From positions 1-64,000 of the forward strand of contig JADCDI010000031.1 in NCBI GenBank assembly GCA_020251025.1: a DNA stretch of 64,000 bases, written 5' to 3'. This DNA is from Rhodobacter sp. (GTDB lineage: Bacteria > Pseudomonadota > Alphaproteobacteria > Rhodobacterales > Rhodobacteraceae). The notes beneath the pieces were generated by a model that searched no databases, was not told the DNA's origin, and saw only the letters and a list, made by a program, of their open reading frames with translations. A program made the translations under genes and the position numbers. Below are positions 52,576-62,172 of this stretch, piece after piece (positions within the stretch are counted from its first letter, which is position 1; every line of letters begins with the position of its first letter).

Positions 52576-54857
52576 GCCCGGATCGCCTCTTGCGCGCGTC
52601 CGGCCAGACGGCGGGCCTGTTCGGCACCGGGCAGATAGGGCAGCGGCCAGTCCGTGCCGCTGTCGCCCAGTTGGATGGCAGCGTGCAGTGTCCAGTAGGG
52701 GTCGGCCAGATGCGGGCGGGCCAGGCAGACAAGGTCGGCCCGGCCCGCCAGAAGAATGGAATTCACATGGTCAGGCTCGGTGATATTGCCCACCGCCATG
52801 GTCGCCAGACCCGCCTCGTTGCGGATGCGGTCGGAAAACGGGGTCTGGAACATCCGGCCATAGACGGGCCTCGCGTCAAGGCTGGTCTGCCCGGCAGAGA
52901 CATCGATGATATCGGCCCCGGCGGCGGCGAACATCTGCGCAATCCGCACCGCTTCGGACGGCGTCACCCCATCGTCCCCCACCCAGTCCGTGGCCGAGAT
53001 GCGCACCGACATCGGCTTTTGCGCAGGCCAGGCGGCACGCATTGCGCAAAACACCTCCAGCGGAAAGCGCATGCGGTTGTCCAGCGACCCGCCGTAGCCG
53101 TCGGTCCTGATATTGGATTTCGGCGATATGAAGGACGAAATCAGATAGCCATGCGCAGCGTGAAGTTCGATCATGTCGAAACCGGCGCGGTCCGCCATCC
53201 GCGTGGCGGCAACGAACTGGGCCGTAACGGTGTCCATATCCGCCCGGTCCATGGCCCTGGGCACCTGGTTTTCCGGCCCCCAGGGCAGGGCCGAGGCGGA
53301 CATGACCGGCCAGTTGCCGTGTTCCAGCGGCGCATCGCCCTTTTCCCAGCCCGGCCGGGTGGACCCCTTGCGTCCCGAATGACCGATCTGGCAGCACAGT
53401 CTGGCCCCGGTTTCGGCATGGGCAAAGGCCAGGATGCGCGCCCAGGCCGCTTCATGTTCGGGCGCGTAAAGGCCGGGGCAGCCGGGGGTGATGCGCCCTT
53501 CGGGCGATACGCAGGTCATCTCGGTAAAGACAAGCCCTGCCCCGCCCTTGGCGCGTTCGGCATAATGGACGAAATGCCAGTCGGTCGGGCAGCCAGCTAC
53601 GGCACGGTACTGGGCCATGGGCGAGACGACGATGCGGTTCTGCAACGTCATGTCGCGCAGCCGAAAAGGGGCGAACATCGGCGCGCGGCCCTTTTGCCCG
53701 CCTGCCCGTTCCTGAAACCAGTACTCGGCGGCGCGCAGCCAGGCGGGATCGCGCAGGCGCAGGTTTTCATGGCTGATCCGCTGGCTGCGGGTCAGCAGGG
53801 AATAGGCGAACTGGATGGGCGGCATGTCGAGGTACCGCTCGACCTGTTCAAACCATTCCAGCGAATTGCGCGCCGCCGATTGCAGGCGCAGCACCTCGAC
53901 CCGGCGTTCGTCCTGATAGCGCCGGAAGGCGGCCTCCATCGTGGGTTCCGAATGCAGATATCCGGCCAGGGCAATGGCGGAATCAAAAGCAAGGCGAGAG
54001 CCGGAGCCGATCGAGAAATGCCCCGTTGCCGCCGCATCGCCCATCAGCACGACATTTTCGTGGTACCAGGTTTCGCAGATCACCCGGGGAAAATTCATCC
54101 ACACGGCAGAGCCGCGCAGATGGGCAGCGTTGGACATCAGCGCGTGACCGCCCAGATGGGCCGCAAAGATCCGTTCGCAGGTGGCGACCGTTTCTTCCTT
54201 TTCCATCTGCGCAAAGCCCCAGCGATCCCAGGTGTCCTGCGAACATTCCACGATAAAGGTCGCGGTGGTGTCATCGAATTGATAGGCATGGGCCCAGACC
54301 CAGCCATGTTCGGTCTTCTCGAAGATGAAGGTGAAGGCATCACCGAACTTCTGGTGCGTGCCCAGCCAGACGAACTTGCACAGGCGCATGTCGATGTCCG
54401 GCCTGAACACATCGCCATATTCGCGGCGCACCGCCGAATTGATGCCATCGCAGGCGACGACAAGGTCATATTCACCCCGGTAATCTTCCGCCCTCCTGAA
54501 TTCGGTTTCAAAGCGCAGGTCCACACCCAGCTCCCGCGCCCGGTCCTGCAGCAGCATCAGGATGCGTTTGCGCCCGATGCCGGCAAATCCATGCCCGCCC
54601 GAAACCGAACGCACGCCGTTGTGCACCACCGCAATATCGTCCCAATAGGCAAAATCCGCCTTTATCGCCGCCGTGCTTACGGAATCGTTGCGGGCCATGT
54701 TGGACAGGGCATCATCAGACAGCACCACCCCCCAGCCGAAGGTGTCATTTGCCTTGTTGCGCTCCAGCACGGTGACCCGGTGCGACGGATCCCGCAGCTT
54801 CATCGAGATGGCGAAATAAAGCCCGGCGGGGCCGCCCCCAAGGCAAAGAACCTTCAC
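52572..54857 (-). CDS. abmA: 2-aminobenzoyl-CoA monooxygenase/reductase (FAD hydroxylase-OYE fusion)
   Basis: A 761-residue two-domain flavoenzyme. The N-terminal half (about 1-370) is an FAD monooxygenase with '[20 protein letters not shown]', '[19 protein letters not shown]', and '[19 protein letters not shown]'. The C-terminal half (about 385-755) is an old-yellow-enzyme reductase, with '[20 protein letters not shown]', '[19 protein letters not shown]', and '[16 protein letters not shown]'. This fusion matches the Azoarcus enzyme that hydroxylates and then reduces anthranilyl-CoA to 2-amino-5-oxocyclohexene-1-carboxyl-CoA. Databases also call close relatives salicylyl-CoA 5-hydroxylase. 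The GTG at 54857 behind AAGGA gives the family N-terminus. It is first in the leftward operon. Confidence 0.88.
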   Translation of the reverse strand: MKVLCLGGGPAGLYFAISMKLRDPSHRVTVLERNKANDTFGWGVVLSDDALSNMARNDSVSTAAIKADFAYWDDIAVVHNGVRSVSGGHGFAGIGRKRILMLLQDRARELGVDLRFETEFRRAEDYRGEYDLVVACDGINSAVRREYGDVFRPDIDMRLCKFVWLGTHQKFGDAFTFIFEKTEHGWVWAHAYQFDDTTATFIVECSQDTWDRWGFAQMEKEETVATCERIFAAHLGGHALMSNAAHLRGSAVWMNFPRVICETWYHENVVLMGDAAATGHFSIGSGSRLAFDSAIALAGYLHSEPTMEAAFRRYQDERRVEVLRLQSAARNSLEWFEQVERYLDMPPIQFAYSLLTRSQRISHENLRLRDPAWLRAAEYWFQERAGGQKGRAPMFAPFRLRDMTLQNRIVVSPMAQYRAVAGCPTDWHFVHYAERAKGGAGLVFTEMTCVSPEGRITPGCPGLYAPEHEAAWARILAFAHAETGARLCCQIGHSGRKGSTRPGWEKGDAPLEHGNWPVMSASALPWGPENQVPRAMDRADMDTVTAQFVAATRMADRAGFDMIELHAAHGYLISSFISPKSNIRTDGYGGSLDNRMRFPLEVFCAMRAAWPAQKPMSVRISATDWVGDDGVTPSEAVRIAQMFAAAGADIIDVSAGQTSLDARPVYGRMFQTPFSDRIRNEAGLATMAVGNITEPDHVNSILLAGRADLVCLARPHLADPYWTLHAAIQLGDSGTDWPLPYLPGAEQARRLAGRAQEAIRA

Positions 54858-54911
54858 GTTTCGATCCTTTCCGGTGCAAGACATCGCGAAGGGTGCCATC
54901 AGGATCAAACC

Positions 54912-54941
54912 ATTTCAAGCTTGAAATTTCAGACTTGAAGT
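54912..54941. promoter_or_regulatory. Palindromic operator candidate in the divergent abm promoter
   Basis: Bases 54912-54927 form a perfect 16-bp palindrome, ATTTCAAG-CTTGAAAT. A near copy (54926-54941, 13 of 16 identical) adjoins it, centres 14 bp apart. The pair lies in the 132-bp region between the monooxygenase/reductase gene and the rightward dehydrogenase gene, an AT-rich island in GC-rich DNA. Size and place suit a MarR dimer, so the regulator at 51386-51838 may control both arms. Confidence 0.65.
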
Positions 54942-54989
54942 TTTCTGTCCGTCACGCATTGTGCCCATGCAGGCAGGGGGTGGGACAGC

Positions 54990-56120
54990 ATGGCGGAACG
55001 GCCCGTGATCGGCGTTGTGGGTCTGGGCACAATGGGCCTTGGCATTGCACAGGTGTTTGCGCAGGCCGGATTTCCGGTTCTGGCGACGGATGCGTCAGAG
55101 GCTGTGCGCGGCACGGCGGCGTTGCGCCTTGCCGGGGCGCTTGAGGCCCGCGTTGCGGCCGGCAAACTGACCCTGGCCGAACGGGATGCCGCATGTGACC
55201 GGGTGCAGGTCATCGGGTCGGTCAGCGGCCTTGCGGCCGCCGCCCTGGTTATCGAGGCGATTGCCGAACGTCCCGAGGCAAAGCGCGCCCTGTTGGCCAC
55301 GCTGGAAGGTGTCGTGGGGCCGGATGCGGTTCTGGCCACGAATACCTCTTCCCTGTCGGTTGCGGCCCTGGCGCAGGGGCTGGCCCATCCGGGCCGGGTT
55401 CTGGGCCTGCATTTCTTCAATCCCGCCCCGGCGATGCGGCTGGTGGAACTGATCGCCCCGCAGGGCTGCGATCAGGCATCGGTTGATCTGGCCCGGCGCA
55501 GCGCCGTGGCAGCCGGAAAAACCGTGATCCCCTGTGCGGACAGGCCCGGTTTCATCGTGAACCGCTGTGCCAGGCCCTTCTACGGCGAGGCGCTGGCCCT
55601 GCTGGAAGAAGGCCGCCCGGCGGCAGAGATTGACGCGGCGATGCTGTCGGCGGGCTACAGGATCGGGCCTTTCGCACTGATCGACCTGATCGGGGCGGAC
55701 ATCAACCTTGCCGCGACCGAAAGCCTGTCGGCAGCGATGGGGGGGCACGCGCGCTATCATGTCTTCCAGGCGCTGCGCACGCAGGTGGCGCGGGGTGACC
55801 TGGGCCGCAAGACCGGGCGCGGCTTTGTTTTTCCGGCCAGGGCGGGTGCCCCGCCTGCGGATGCCGACGCGATCATCCTGCGGATCGAGGCGGTGCTGGC
55901 CAACGAGGCCGCCTGGCTGCTGGCGGAAGGCGGCACAACGGCCGAAGGCATCAATCAGGCGATGATGCTGGGGCTGAACTTTCCGCGCGGGCCGCTGGAC
56001 GGCTTGCACCGCCACGGGCCCGCGCGCATTCTTCACACGCTGGCGAAGCTCGAGGCACAGGCCCCGCCCCACCTTGCGGGGCGGTACGTGCCGCCGCCCG
56101 CCCTTTCGGAGGCGACATGA
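54990..56120 (+). CDS. 3-hydroxyacyl-CoA dehydrogenase (PaaH/3-hydroxybutyryl type)
   Basis: A 376-residue NAD-dependent dehydrogenase. The Rossmann motif is 'VGLGTMGLGIAQVFAQAGF', followed by 'VLATNTSSLSVAALAQGLAH', the catalytic His in 'VLGLHFFNPAPAMRLVELIA', and 'RPGFIVNRCARPFYGEAL'. An extra C-terminal HAD repeat (about 290-360) gives the two-repeat layout seen in PaaH. It would oxidise 3-hydroxyadipyl-CoA or a similar acyl-CoA to the 3-oxo form for the thiolase that follows with ATGA overlap. It leads the rightward arm of the cluster. Confidence 0.9.
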   Translation: MAERPVIGVVGLGTMGLGIAQVFAQAGFPVLATDASEAVRGTAALRLAGALEARVAAGKLTLAERDAACDRVQVIGSVSGLAAAALVIEAIAERPEAKRALLATLEGVVGPDAVLATNTSSLSVAALAQGLAHPGRVLGLHFFNPAPAMRLVELIAPQGCDQASVDLARRSAVAAGKTVIPCADRPGFIVNRCARPFYGEALALLEEGRPAAEIDAAMLSAGYRIGPFALIDLIGADINLAATESLSAAMGGHARYHVFQALRTQVARGDLGRKTGRGFVFPARAGAPPADADAIILRIEAVLANEAAWLLAEGGTTAEGINQAMMLGLNFPRGPLDGLHRHGPARILHTLAKLEAQAPPHLAGRYVPPPALSEAT

Positions 56121-57295
56121 CCGACGTTTTCCTTTGCGCCATGCGCCGCACACCCATCGGGCGGTATGGCGGAGCCCTGGCGATGGTGCGCCCCGACGAC
56201 ATGGCGGCGCATGTGATCGACGGGCTTTTGACGCTGCACCCGGGACTGGCGGTGGACGAGGTGATCTTCGGCTGTGCCAATCAGGCGGGCGAGGACAACC
56301 GCAACGTCGCGCGCATGGCCGTGCTGCTGTCGCGCCTTGGGCCAGAGGTTCCGGCGCTGACGGTGAACCGGCTTTGTGCCAGCGGGCTGGATGCGGTCAT
56401 TCTGGGCGCGCGGGCGGTGCGCGACGGGGCCGGGGTGGTGATTGCGGGGGGCGTGGAAAGCATGACCCGCGCACCGATGGTGATGGCAAAGGCCGAGACC
56501 GCCTTTGCACGGCAGGCGGAGGTTTACGACACGACCATCGGCTGGCGTTTTGTCAATGACCGCATCGCAGCCGCCTTCGGGACCGAATCGATGCCCGAAA
56601 CGGCCGAGAATGTGGCGGCCGGGCATGGCATTTCGCGTGCCGATCAGGATGCCTTTGCGCTGCGCAGCCAGCAGCGTTACGACGCGGGCTGGCACGCGGC
56701 AGACATCCTGCCGGTCACGGTTCCGGCCCGCAGGGGGCAACCCGAAACCGTAACGCGGGACGAACATCCGCGCGCAACATCGGCCGATGCGCTGGCGGCC
56801 CTGCCCGCGCCCTTCCGCAAGGGCGGGACCGTGACGGCGGGCAATGCCGCTGGGATCAACGACGGGGCGGCGGCGGTCCTTCTGGCCGGTGCCGGGGCCG
56901 TCCGGCGATACGGTTTGCAGCCGCTGGCCCGGCTGGGCCTGGCGGCATCCGCCGGGGTTGCGCCGCGCGTCATGGGTCTGGGGCCGCTGGCGGCGCTGGA
57001 CCGGCTGCGCCAGCGCAACAGCCTGACGGCGGCGGATTATGACGTGATCGAACTGAACGAGGCTTTTGCGGCCCAGGTGCTGGCCTGCACGCGCGGCTGG
57101 GGACTGCCCGATGACGCACCTTGGGTGAACGCAAAGGGCGGCGGCATTGCCATGGGTCATCCGCTGGGCATGTCCGGCGCGCGCATCGCGGGGGCAGCGG
57201 CCCGGCGGCTGGCGGAAACCGGCGGGCGGGCGGCACTGGTCACGCTGTGCGTCGGCGTGGGGCAAGGCGTGGCGCTGGCGCTGCACGCCGCATGA
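56117..57295 (+). CDS. Thiolase, 3-oxoadipyl-CoA thiolase (PcaF/PaaJ)-like
   Basis: A 392-residue thiolase. The start 'MRRTPIGRYGGALAMVRPDD' and 'GCANQAGEDNRNVARMAVLL' are close to PcaF/PaaJ as I know them. The nucleophile Cys is in 'TVNRLCASGLDAVILGARA', the His in 'AMGHPLGMSGARIAG', and the second Cys in 'TLCVGVGQGVALAL'. It would split 3-oxoadipyl-CoA to acetyl-CoA and succinyl-CoA, the natural end of a ring-degradation path. Overlaps on both sides (ATGA) show one transcript with the dehydrogenase and the kynureninase-like gene. Confidence 0.92.
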   Translation: MTDVFLCAMRRTPIGRYGGALAMVRPDDMAAHVIDGLLTLHPGLAVDEVIFGCANQAGEDNRNVARMAVLLSRLGPEVPALTVNRLCASGLDAVILGARAVRDGAGVVIAGGVESMTRAPMVMAKAETAFARQAEVYDTTIGWRFVNDRIAAAFGTESMPETAENVAAGHGISRADQDAFALRSQQRYDAGWHAADILPVTVPARRGQPETVTRDEHPRATSADALAALPAPFRKGGTVTAGNAAGINDGAAAVLLAGAGAVRRYGLQPLARLGLAASAGVAPRVMGLGPLAALDRLRQRNSLTAADYDVIELNEAFAAQVLACTRGWGLPDDAPWVNAKGGGIAMGHPLGMSGARIAGAAARRLAETGGRAALVTLCVGVGQGVALALHAA

Positions 57296-58443
57296 CATCT
57301 GCGGAAAACACCATGATATCAGATGCCTCTGGCTACTTCCTTTATCATTCCATCGGGCAATATCCCGGCAAGGCAAAGGCCATGGCCCAGGCCATGGCGG
57401 AATTCGCGCAGGTCTGGGGTGCCCCGGATGATGCGCAATGGGGCTATGCCCTTGGCACCCGCGCGCGCTTTGTGGATCGCTGGCGCGCGATCATCGGCGC
57501 GCCCGAAGGCACGGTCACGACCTGCGAAAATGTGACGCAAGGGTTGCACATGCTGGTCACCGCCCTGCCGCAGGGCTTCCTGCGCGGCAGGCGCGTGCTG
57601 GTTGCGGGCGACTGCTTTCCCTCAAATCACTTTCTGCTGACGGGGCTGCAGGACCGGCTTGGCTTCACGCTGGATACGGTGCCCCTGCGGCAGGGGGCCC
57701 CCTGGGTCGAGGATGAGGATTTCGCGGCAGCCTGGGGGCCGGACGTGGGGCTGGCGCTGATCACCTGGGTCAGCTCCACCTCGTCCCACAGGGTGGATCT
57801 GGGCGCGCTGGTGGCCCATGGGCGGGCCATGGGATCGCTGATCGGGGTGGATATCACCCAGGCGGCGGGGCTTTTGCCGTTCAGTGTCGCGGACCCGGCG
57901 GTGGATTTCACCCTGTCCACCAGTCTGAAATGGATGTGCGGCACACCGGGGGCAGGCATCCTGCAGGTGGCCCCCGACCTGACCGCCGAATGCCGGCCCG
58001 GACTGCGCGGCTGGTTCAGCCAGGAAAACCCGTTTTCCTGGGATCTGGACAAATTCGCCTATGCGCCCGACATCCGGCGCTTTGACAACGGCACGCCCGG
58101 CGTCATGGCCGCCGCCGCCTCGCTGCCCGCGCTGGACTGGCATGCCGGGCAGGACATCGCCGCGATGGCCGCCCATAACCGGGCGCTGACGGCGCGGCTG
58201 ATCGCGGCAGCCGATGACATCGGGCTGGCGCTGGTCACCCCCCGGCCCGAGGCGCAGCGCGGCGGCAGCGTCATGCTGCGGCTGGCGGATGCCGGCCGCG
58301 CGCAGGCCGTGCTGGCCGGGCTGCGCACACGCGGGCTGCATGCCGATGCGCGGGGGGCGGTGCTGCGCCTGTCGCCGGGGAATGTGACGACCGAAGACGG
58401 GACAACGGCACTGATCGCGGCGCTGGAAGACCTGGCCCGCTAG
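57292..58443 (+). CDS. Kynureninase-like PLP enzyme (class V aminotransferase fold)
   Basis: A 383-residue fold-type I PLP enzyme. Visible marks are 'TTCENVTQGLHMLVTALPQG', 'VAGDCFPSNHFLLTGLQ', the PLP Asp in 'LIGVDITQAAGLLPF', the Schiff-base Lys in 'STSLKWMCGTPGAGI' and 'IRRFDNGTPGVMAAAASLPA'. It belongs to the class V group with kynureninases, but it lacks the 'YLDGNSLG' and 'FGFTPLY' signatures of kynU at 15930 and differs widely from it. ATG 57292 overlaps the thiolase stop. Its place in the anthranilate operon suggests a C-C or C-S lyase, or a second kynureninase, that releases anthranilate. Function not proven. Confidence 0.8.
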   Translation: MTSAENTMISDASGYFLYHSIGQYPGKAKAMAQAMAEFAQVWGAPDDAQWGYALGTRARFVDRWRAIIGAPEGTVTTCENVTQGLHMLVTALPQGFLRGRRVLVAGDCFPSNHFLLTGLQDRLGFTLDTVPLRQGAPWVEDEDFAAAWGPDVGLALITWVSSTSSHRVDLGALVAHGRAMGSLIGVDITQAAGLLPFSVADPAVDFTLSTSLKWMCGTPGAGILQVAPDLTAECRPGLRGWFSQENPFSWDLDKFAYAPDIRRFDNGTPGVMAAAASLPALDWHAGQDIAAMAAHNRALTARLIAAADDIGLALVTPRPEAQRGGSVMLRLADAGRAQAVLAGLRTRGLHADARGAVLRLSPGNVTTEDGTTALIAALEDLAR

Positions 58444-58464
58444 GGTCAGGGCGGTGTCCGCCGG

Positions 58465-60018
58465 TTACAGGAAGCTGCGGATCGTGGCCAGGGCACCGTC
58501 CAGCGCCCTGCCCTCTTCGTCCTTCAGCGCCGCCTCGCGCAGGCGGCGGGCCCAGTCGGCGGCGTCTTCGCGCCCGGCAACAAGGGCTATGCCCGCCAGC
58601 ACGCGGTCGAACTTGGACTGGCCGCGCGCATGGGTGTCCGAGTAGCCCTTGATCAGGCGGCGGCAGCGGATAACCTCGACCGCCAGATCATAATCCGCCG
58701 CCAGACAGTCCAGCGCTGTGGCGAGCCAGCGGTCCAGATGGGCGCGTTCCTGGCTGTGGCGCAGCGTGCGGCGGCGGTAGCCGCGCAGCGCACCCAGGGC
58801 GTGCAGCATCAGAAAGGCGGGCAGCGTATCGCTGCGCAGGCGGCGGCCCTTGCCGAACCAGCGGTCAAGCCGGGCCATCCACGCCGGGCTGGCTTCAACC
58901 CTGGCACCAAGGCGGGCAGGCAGCATTCCGGCGATTTCCTGCGCGCGGGGGTGCATGAATTCGGTCACCCGGACCAGATTGGCGTCGGTGGCACCCATTT
59001 CGGATGTGATCCGGCGAAAGCGCGCGCCCTGCGTCTTGAGGTCGGCCACACGGATCACATCGTCATAGGCCATGGCGTTGGCGATGTATTTCGCGGCTTC
59101 CCGCGTCAGGGCATGGCCCTTGTCGGCGCGGTCCTGCGGCAGAAGGGATGCAAGGCGGTCCAGGTATTCCGCGCCGTAGGCCAGGTCCTGAAACGCAACC
59201 ACCTTGCTGAGACCGGCATGGGCCATGTCCTGCACCGGGGCGGGAAATGCGGCGATACGGGCCGTCAGCGCGCGCCACCCGGCAATCAGGGGTTCGGGGC
59301 CGGTGGGCTGCGGCGCGCGGAAGGGGGCTGTTGCAGCAGCGGGTCTGTCAGGCGGTGCGGCCCCGGCCTGCGCTGCGGCAAAGGCGGCGGCAAAGGCCCG
59401 GAGCGACCCCTCTACCCCCTTGCCCGAGGCGCGGATGGCACCTTCGAAGGCCGCACGGGGAAAGGGCAGCACCCCTGCCCCGGCCAGGGCCCCGAACAGG
59501 CTGGCAGAGATCACCGAGCCTGCCTCGATGGCGATGCGGTCAAAGTCGGCGGCGATAAGGTGGCGGGCCGCGATCCCCGCCGCCGCCAGCGCCTCTTCCG
59601 TGCTGGCAATGCCGTCGCCCGGCACCGATTTTTCCGAAACGGCCAGCACGCGATGGGTCGAGGTGATCAGAACCGTGCGGTCCGGCGTGACAAAGCCGCG
59701 CAGAATGGCGCGGCCCGCCTCCATCATTTCGGCGGCAATCAGGATATCCACATCCCCCGCCGCCGGCAGCAGCGAGAACACCGGGGGGCGGCCCGTGTCG
59801 GGGCACATCTCGATATAATAGATCGTGGCACCGGTGCGCTGCGCCACCCCGGCGACAGATGTGGCCTGGCAGGCGAACCCGCAGGCGCGGGCCACATCCT
59901 CGATCCACGAGGCAAGCACGCCACCGCCCTGCCCGCCCACGGCCATGACCGCCAGCTTGATGATGCCGCCCAGGCGCGGGTCCGGCATGCCCGGCGACAG
60001 GGCGGGGTGCGCCGTCAT
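58465..60018 (-). CDS. iorB: Indolepyruvate oxidoreductase subunit beta (long form)
   Basis: A 517-residue protein. Residues about 10-215 are the pyruvate:ferredoxin oxidoreductase gamma-type domain ('IIKLAVMAVGGQGGGVLASW', 'SVAGVAQRTGATIYYIEM'). The rest (about 240-517) is an extra helical domain seen in long IorB proteins (DUF6537). Short archaeal IorB has about 200 residues, so the extension is the bacterial form. With IorA it oxidises aryl pyruvates to aryl-acetyl-CoA, passing electrons to ferredoxin. Its ATG overlaps the iorA stop. It converges on the kynureninase-like gene with 21 bp between. Confidence 0.9.
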   Translation of the reverse strand: MTAHPALSPGMPDPRLGGIIKLAVMAVGGQGGGVLASWIEDVARACGFACQATSVAGVAQRTGATIYYIEMCPDTGRPPVFSLLPAAGDVDILIAAEMMEAGRAILRGFVTPDRTVLITSTHRVLAVSEKSVPGDGIASTEEALAAAGIAARHLIAADFDRIAIEAGSVISASLFGALAGAGVLPFPRAAFEGAIRASGKGVEGSLRAFAAAFAAAQAGAAPPDRPAAATAPFRAPQPTGPEPLIAGWRALTARIAAFPAPVQDMAHAGLSKVVAFQDLAYGAEYLDRLASLLPQDRADKGHALTREAAKYIANAMAYDDVIRVADLKTQGARFRRITSEMGATDANLVRVTEFMHPRAQEIAGMLPARLGARVEASPAWMARLDRWFGKGRRLRSDTLPAFLMLHALGALRGYRRRTLRHSQERAHLDRWLATALDCLAADYDLAVEVIRCRRLIKGYSDTHARGQSKFDRVLAGIALVAGREDAADWARRLREAALKDEEGRALDGALATIRSFL

Positions 60019-62162
60019 GCCGCCCCGCCAAAATCAAGCCGGCGGGCCTGACGGCGCGCCTGCAGCCAGCCGATGACCCGCGCCCGGAAAGCGGCGCGGC
60101 GGCGTTCCCAGGGTGTGGGGTTGTGCACCACGTCGGCCCGGTAGAAGGACGGGCACAGCACGGCGGCATCGGCCACCTCGCCGCAGTTGCCGCAGCCGAC
60201 ACAGCTTTGGTCGATGCTGGCCACGGGATCGTCGCGCAGCGGGTCATCCAGCCGCTTCAGGCTGAGCGACGGACAGCCTGACAGGCGGATGCAGGCGTGA
60301 TCGCCGGTACAGATCGCCTCGTCCACGCCAAAGCGGGGTGCTTCCACCCGGCGTCCGTCGCGGATCGCCTGCTGGCGCAGCGGCTTTTCACGGCGCTGGC
60401 GGTTCAGCATGCATTCGGATGAGGCGACGATCACCTTCGGTCCGGGGGCGTTTGTGGTCAGCGCCTCGCGCAGCACATCGCGGAGATGGCCCACGTCATA
60501 GGTGTTGGTGATCTCGCGCACCCAACGGATGCCGATGCCCTTCACAGCCCCGGAAATCGGGTTCTTCGTGGCCTTGGTGGCATTTTCAGCGCGCGAGGAC
60601 ATCACGTCCTGCCCGCCGGTCGCGGCGGAATAGTAATTGTCCACCACCACCGCCAGCCCGTCGGATTTGTTGAAAACCATGTTGCTGAAGGATGACGACA
60701 GGCCGTTATGCCAGAACCCGCCGTCGCCGATGATGGAAATGGGCCGCCGTTCGCCGCCGCCGTCAAAGGCGCCGTTGGCGGCAGGGCCAAGGCCGTAACC
60801 CATGGTGGCCCCGCCAACTTCGAAGGGGGGCAGCGCGCCGAACAGGTGACAGCCGATGTCGGCACTGATCTGGTGCTGGCCCAGATCCTTCTGCACCAGC
60901 TTCAGCGCGGCAAAGATCGGGCGTTCCGGGCAGCCGGTGCAAAAGCCCGGTGGGCGGACCGGCACGGTTTTAGACAGGTCGGGAATTTGCGGCGCATCCC
61001 TGTTCGGGGCGCGCACCTGCGCGGGCAGAAGATGGGGGGCCGCCTGTTTCAGAAAAGCGGTAACGCCATCCAGCAGGACCTGCCCCGTATATTCGCCTGC
61101 CATCGGCAGCATGTCCTTGCCATGCAGCCGCACCGTGCCCTGCGCGCGGTAAAGGAAGGTGGACAGGGTCTGTTCGATGAACTCGGGCTGGCCTTCCTCG
61201 ACCACAAGAAGCGATTGCTTGCCTTGGGCAAAATCGAGAAACTCTGACGACACCAGCGGATAGGTGACGTTCAGCACATAGAGCGGCACCTGCGTTTCGC
61301 CGTAGATGTCTGCAAGCCCAAGGCGTTGCAGGGCGCGCACGACCCCGTTGTACATGCCGCCCTGCACAACGATTCCCACAGGTGCCTGCTGCGGGCCGAA
61401 CCGTTCGTTCAGCTTGTGGTCCAGCACATAGCGCTCTGCCGCAGGCCAGCGGTTCCTTACCTTGTCCTGTTCATGGACATAGGACATCGGCGGCAGGACG
61501 ACGCGGGCGAAATCGCTGCGCGGGGCTGACAGCGCCTCGCGCACCGACAGGGTGGGGCGGCGGTTGTCGCGGGTGGTGAAGGTGCCCGTCACATGGCAGG
61601 ACCGGATGCGCACCATCAGCATGACGGGGGAATTCGACGCCTCGGACAGGGCAAAGCCATGGTCCACCGCCCTGACGATGGAGGGCAGGTTGGGGCGCGG
61701 GTCCAGCAGCCAGAACTGGGATTTCATCGCAAAGGCGTGGCTGCGTTCCTGCATGATGGACGAGCCTTCGCCATAGTCTTCGCCCAGGATGATCAGCGCC
61801 CCGCCGGTAACGCCGGAAGACGACAGGTTCGCCAGCGCATCCGAGGCCACGTTGACACCGACCGGCCCCTTGAAGGTCACGGCCCCCCGGATCGGGTAAT
61901 GCACAGATGCCGCCAGCATGGCTGCCGCCGCCGCCTCGTTCGCGTTCGCCTCAAACCGCACGCCAAGTTCTGCCAGCAGGTCCTGCGCATCGGCCAGCAC
62001 ATCCATAAGGTGGCTGATCGGCGCGCCCTGATAGCCGCCGACATAACCGACGCCGTTTTCCAAAAGGGCCTTGGTCAGCGCCAGAATGCCTTCGCCGGTA
62101 AAGGTTGCCCCCGCCCCAAGACGAAGGTCTTCGACTTCTGCCCTGAACGACCGTTCCGCCAT
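60015..62162 (-). CDS. iorA: Indolepyruvate oxidoreductase subunit alpha
   Basis: A 715-residue thiamine-diphosphate enzyme. The start at 62162 gives 'MAERSFRAEVEDLRLGAGAT'. The pyrimidine-binding domain has 'GYVGGYQGAPISHLMDVLAD', the C-terminal TPP domain 'GDGGFWHNGLSSSFSNMVFN' (a GDG motif, with the usual second Asn in 'VDNYYSAATGG'), and two Cys clusters in the last 130 residues ('CIRLSGCPS', 'CVGCGNCGEVADAAVLC') that can hold 4Fe-4S centres. It converts indole-3-pyruvate and other aryl pyruvates to the acyl-CoA. Transcribed after the MarR gene, 10 bp away. Confidence 0.92.
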   Translation of the reverse strand: MAERSFRAEVEDLRLGAGATFTGEGILALTKALLENGVGYVGGYQGAPISHLMDVLADAQDLLAELGVRFEANANEAAAAAMLAASVHYPIRGAVTFKGPVGVNVASDALANLSSSGVTGGALIILGEDYGEGSSIMQERSHAFAMKSQFWLLDPRPNLPSIVRAVDHGFALSEASNSPVMLMVRIRSCHVTGTFTTRDNRRPTLSVREALSAPRSDFARVVLPPMSYVHEQDKVRNRWPAAERYVLDHKLNERFGPQQAPVGIVVQGGMYNGVVRALQRLGLADIYGETQVPLYVLNVTYPLVSSEFLDFAQGKQSLLVVEEGQPEFIEQTLSTFLYRAQGTVRLHGKDMLPMAGEYTGQVLLDGVTAFLKQAAPHLLPAQVRAPNRDAPQIPDLSKTVPVRPPGFCTGCPERPIFAALKLVQKDLGQHQISADIGCHLFGALPPFEVGGATMGYGLGPAANGAFDGGGERRPISIIGDGGFWHNGLSSSFSNMVFNKSDGLAVVVDNYYSAATGGQDVMSSRAENATKATKNPISGAVKGIGIRWVREITNTYDVGHLRDVLREALTTNAPGPKVIVASSECMLNRQRREKPLRQQAIRDGRRVEAPRFGVDEAICTGDHACIRLSGCPSLSLKRLDDPLRDDPVASIDQSCVGCGNCGEVADAAVLCPSFYRADVVHNPTPWERRRAAFRARVIGWLQARRQARRLDFGGAA

Positions 62163-62172
62163 GCCCGCCCCT

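Noticed and set aside
52572-54857. Salicylyl-CoA 5-hydroxylase as the primary name
   Set aside because: Databases use this name for close relatives, but the neighbouring ligase of the 2-aminobenzoate type, the Rid protein and kyn genes in the window favour anthranilyl-CoA. I keep salicylate as an alternative.
52590-54938. Plus-strand frame of about 782 codons across the monooxygenase/reductase
   Set aside because: Antisense shadow: no motif, no ribosome site, and the opposite strand encodes clear FAD and OYE domains.
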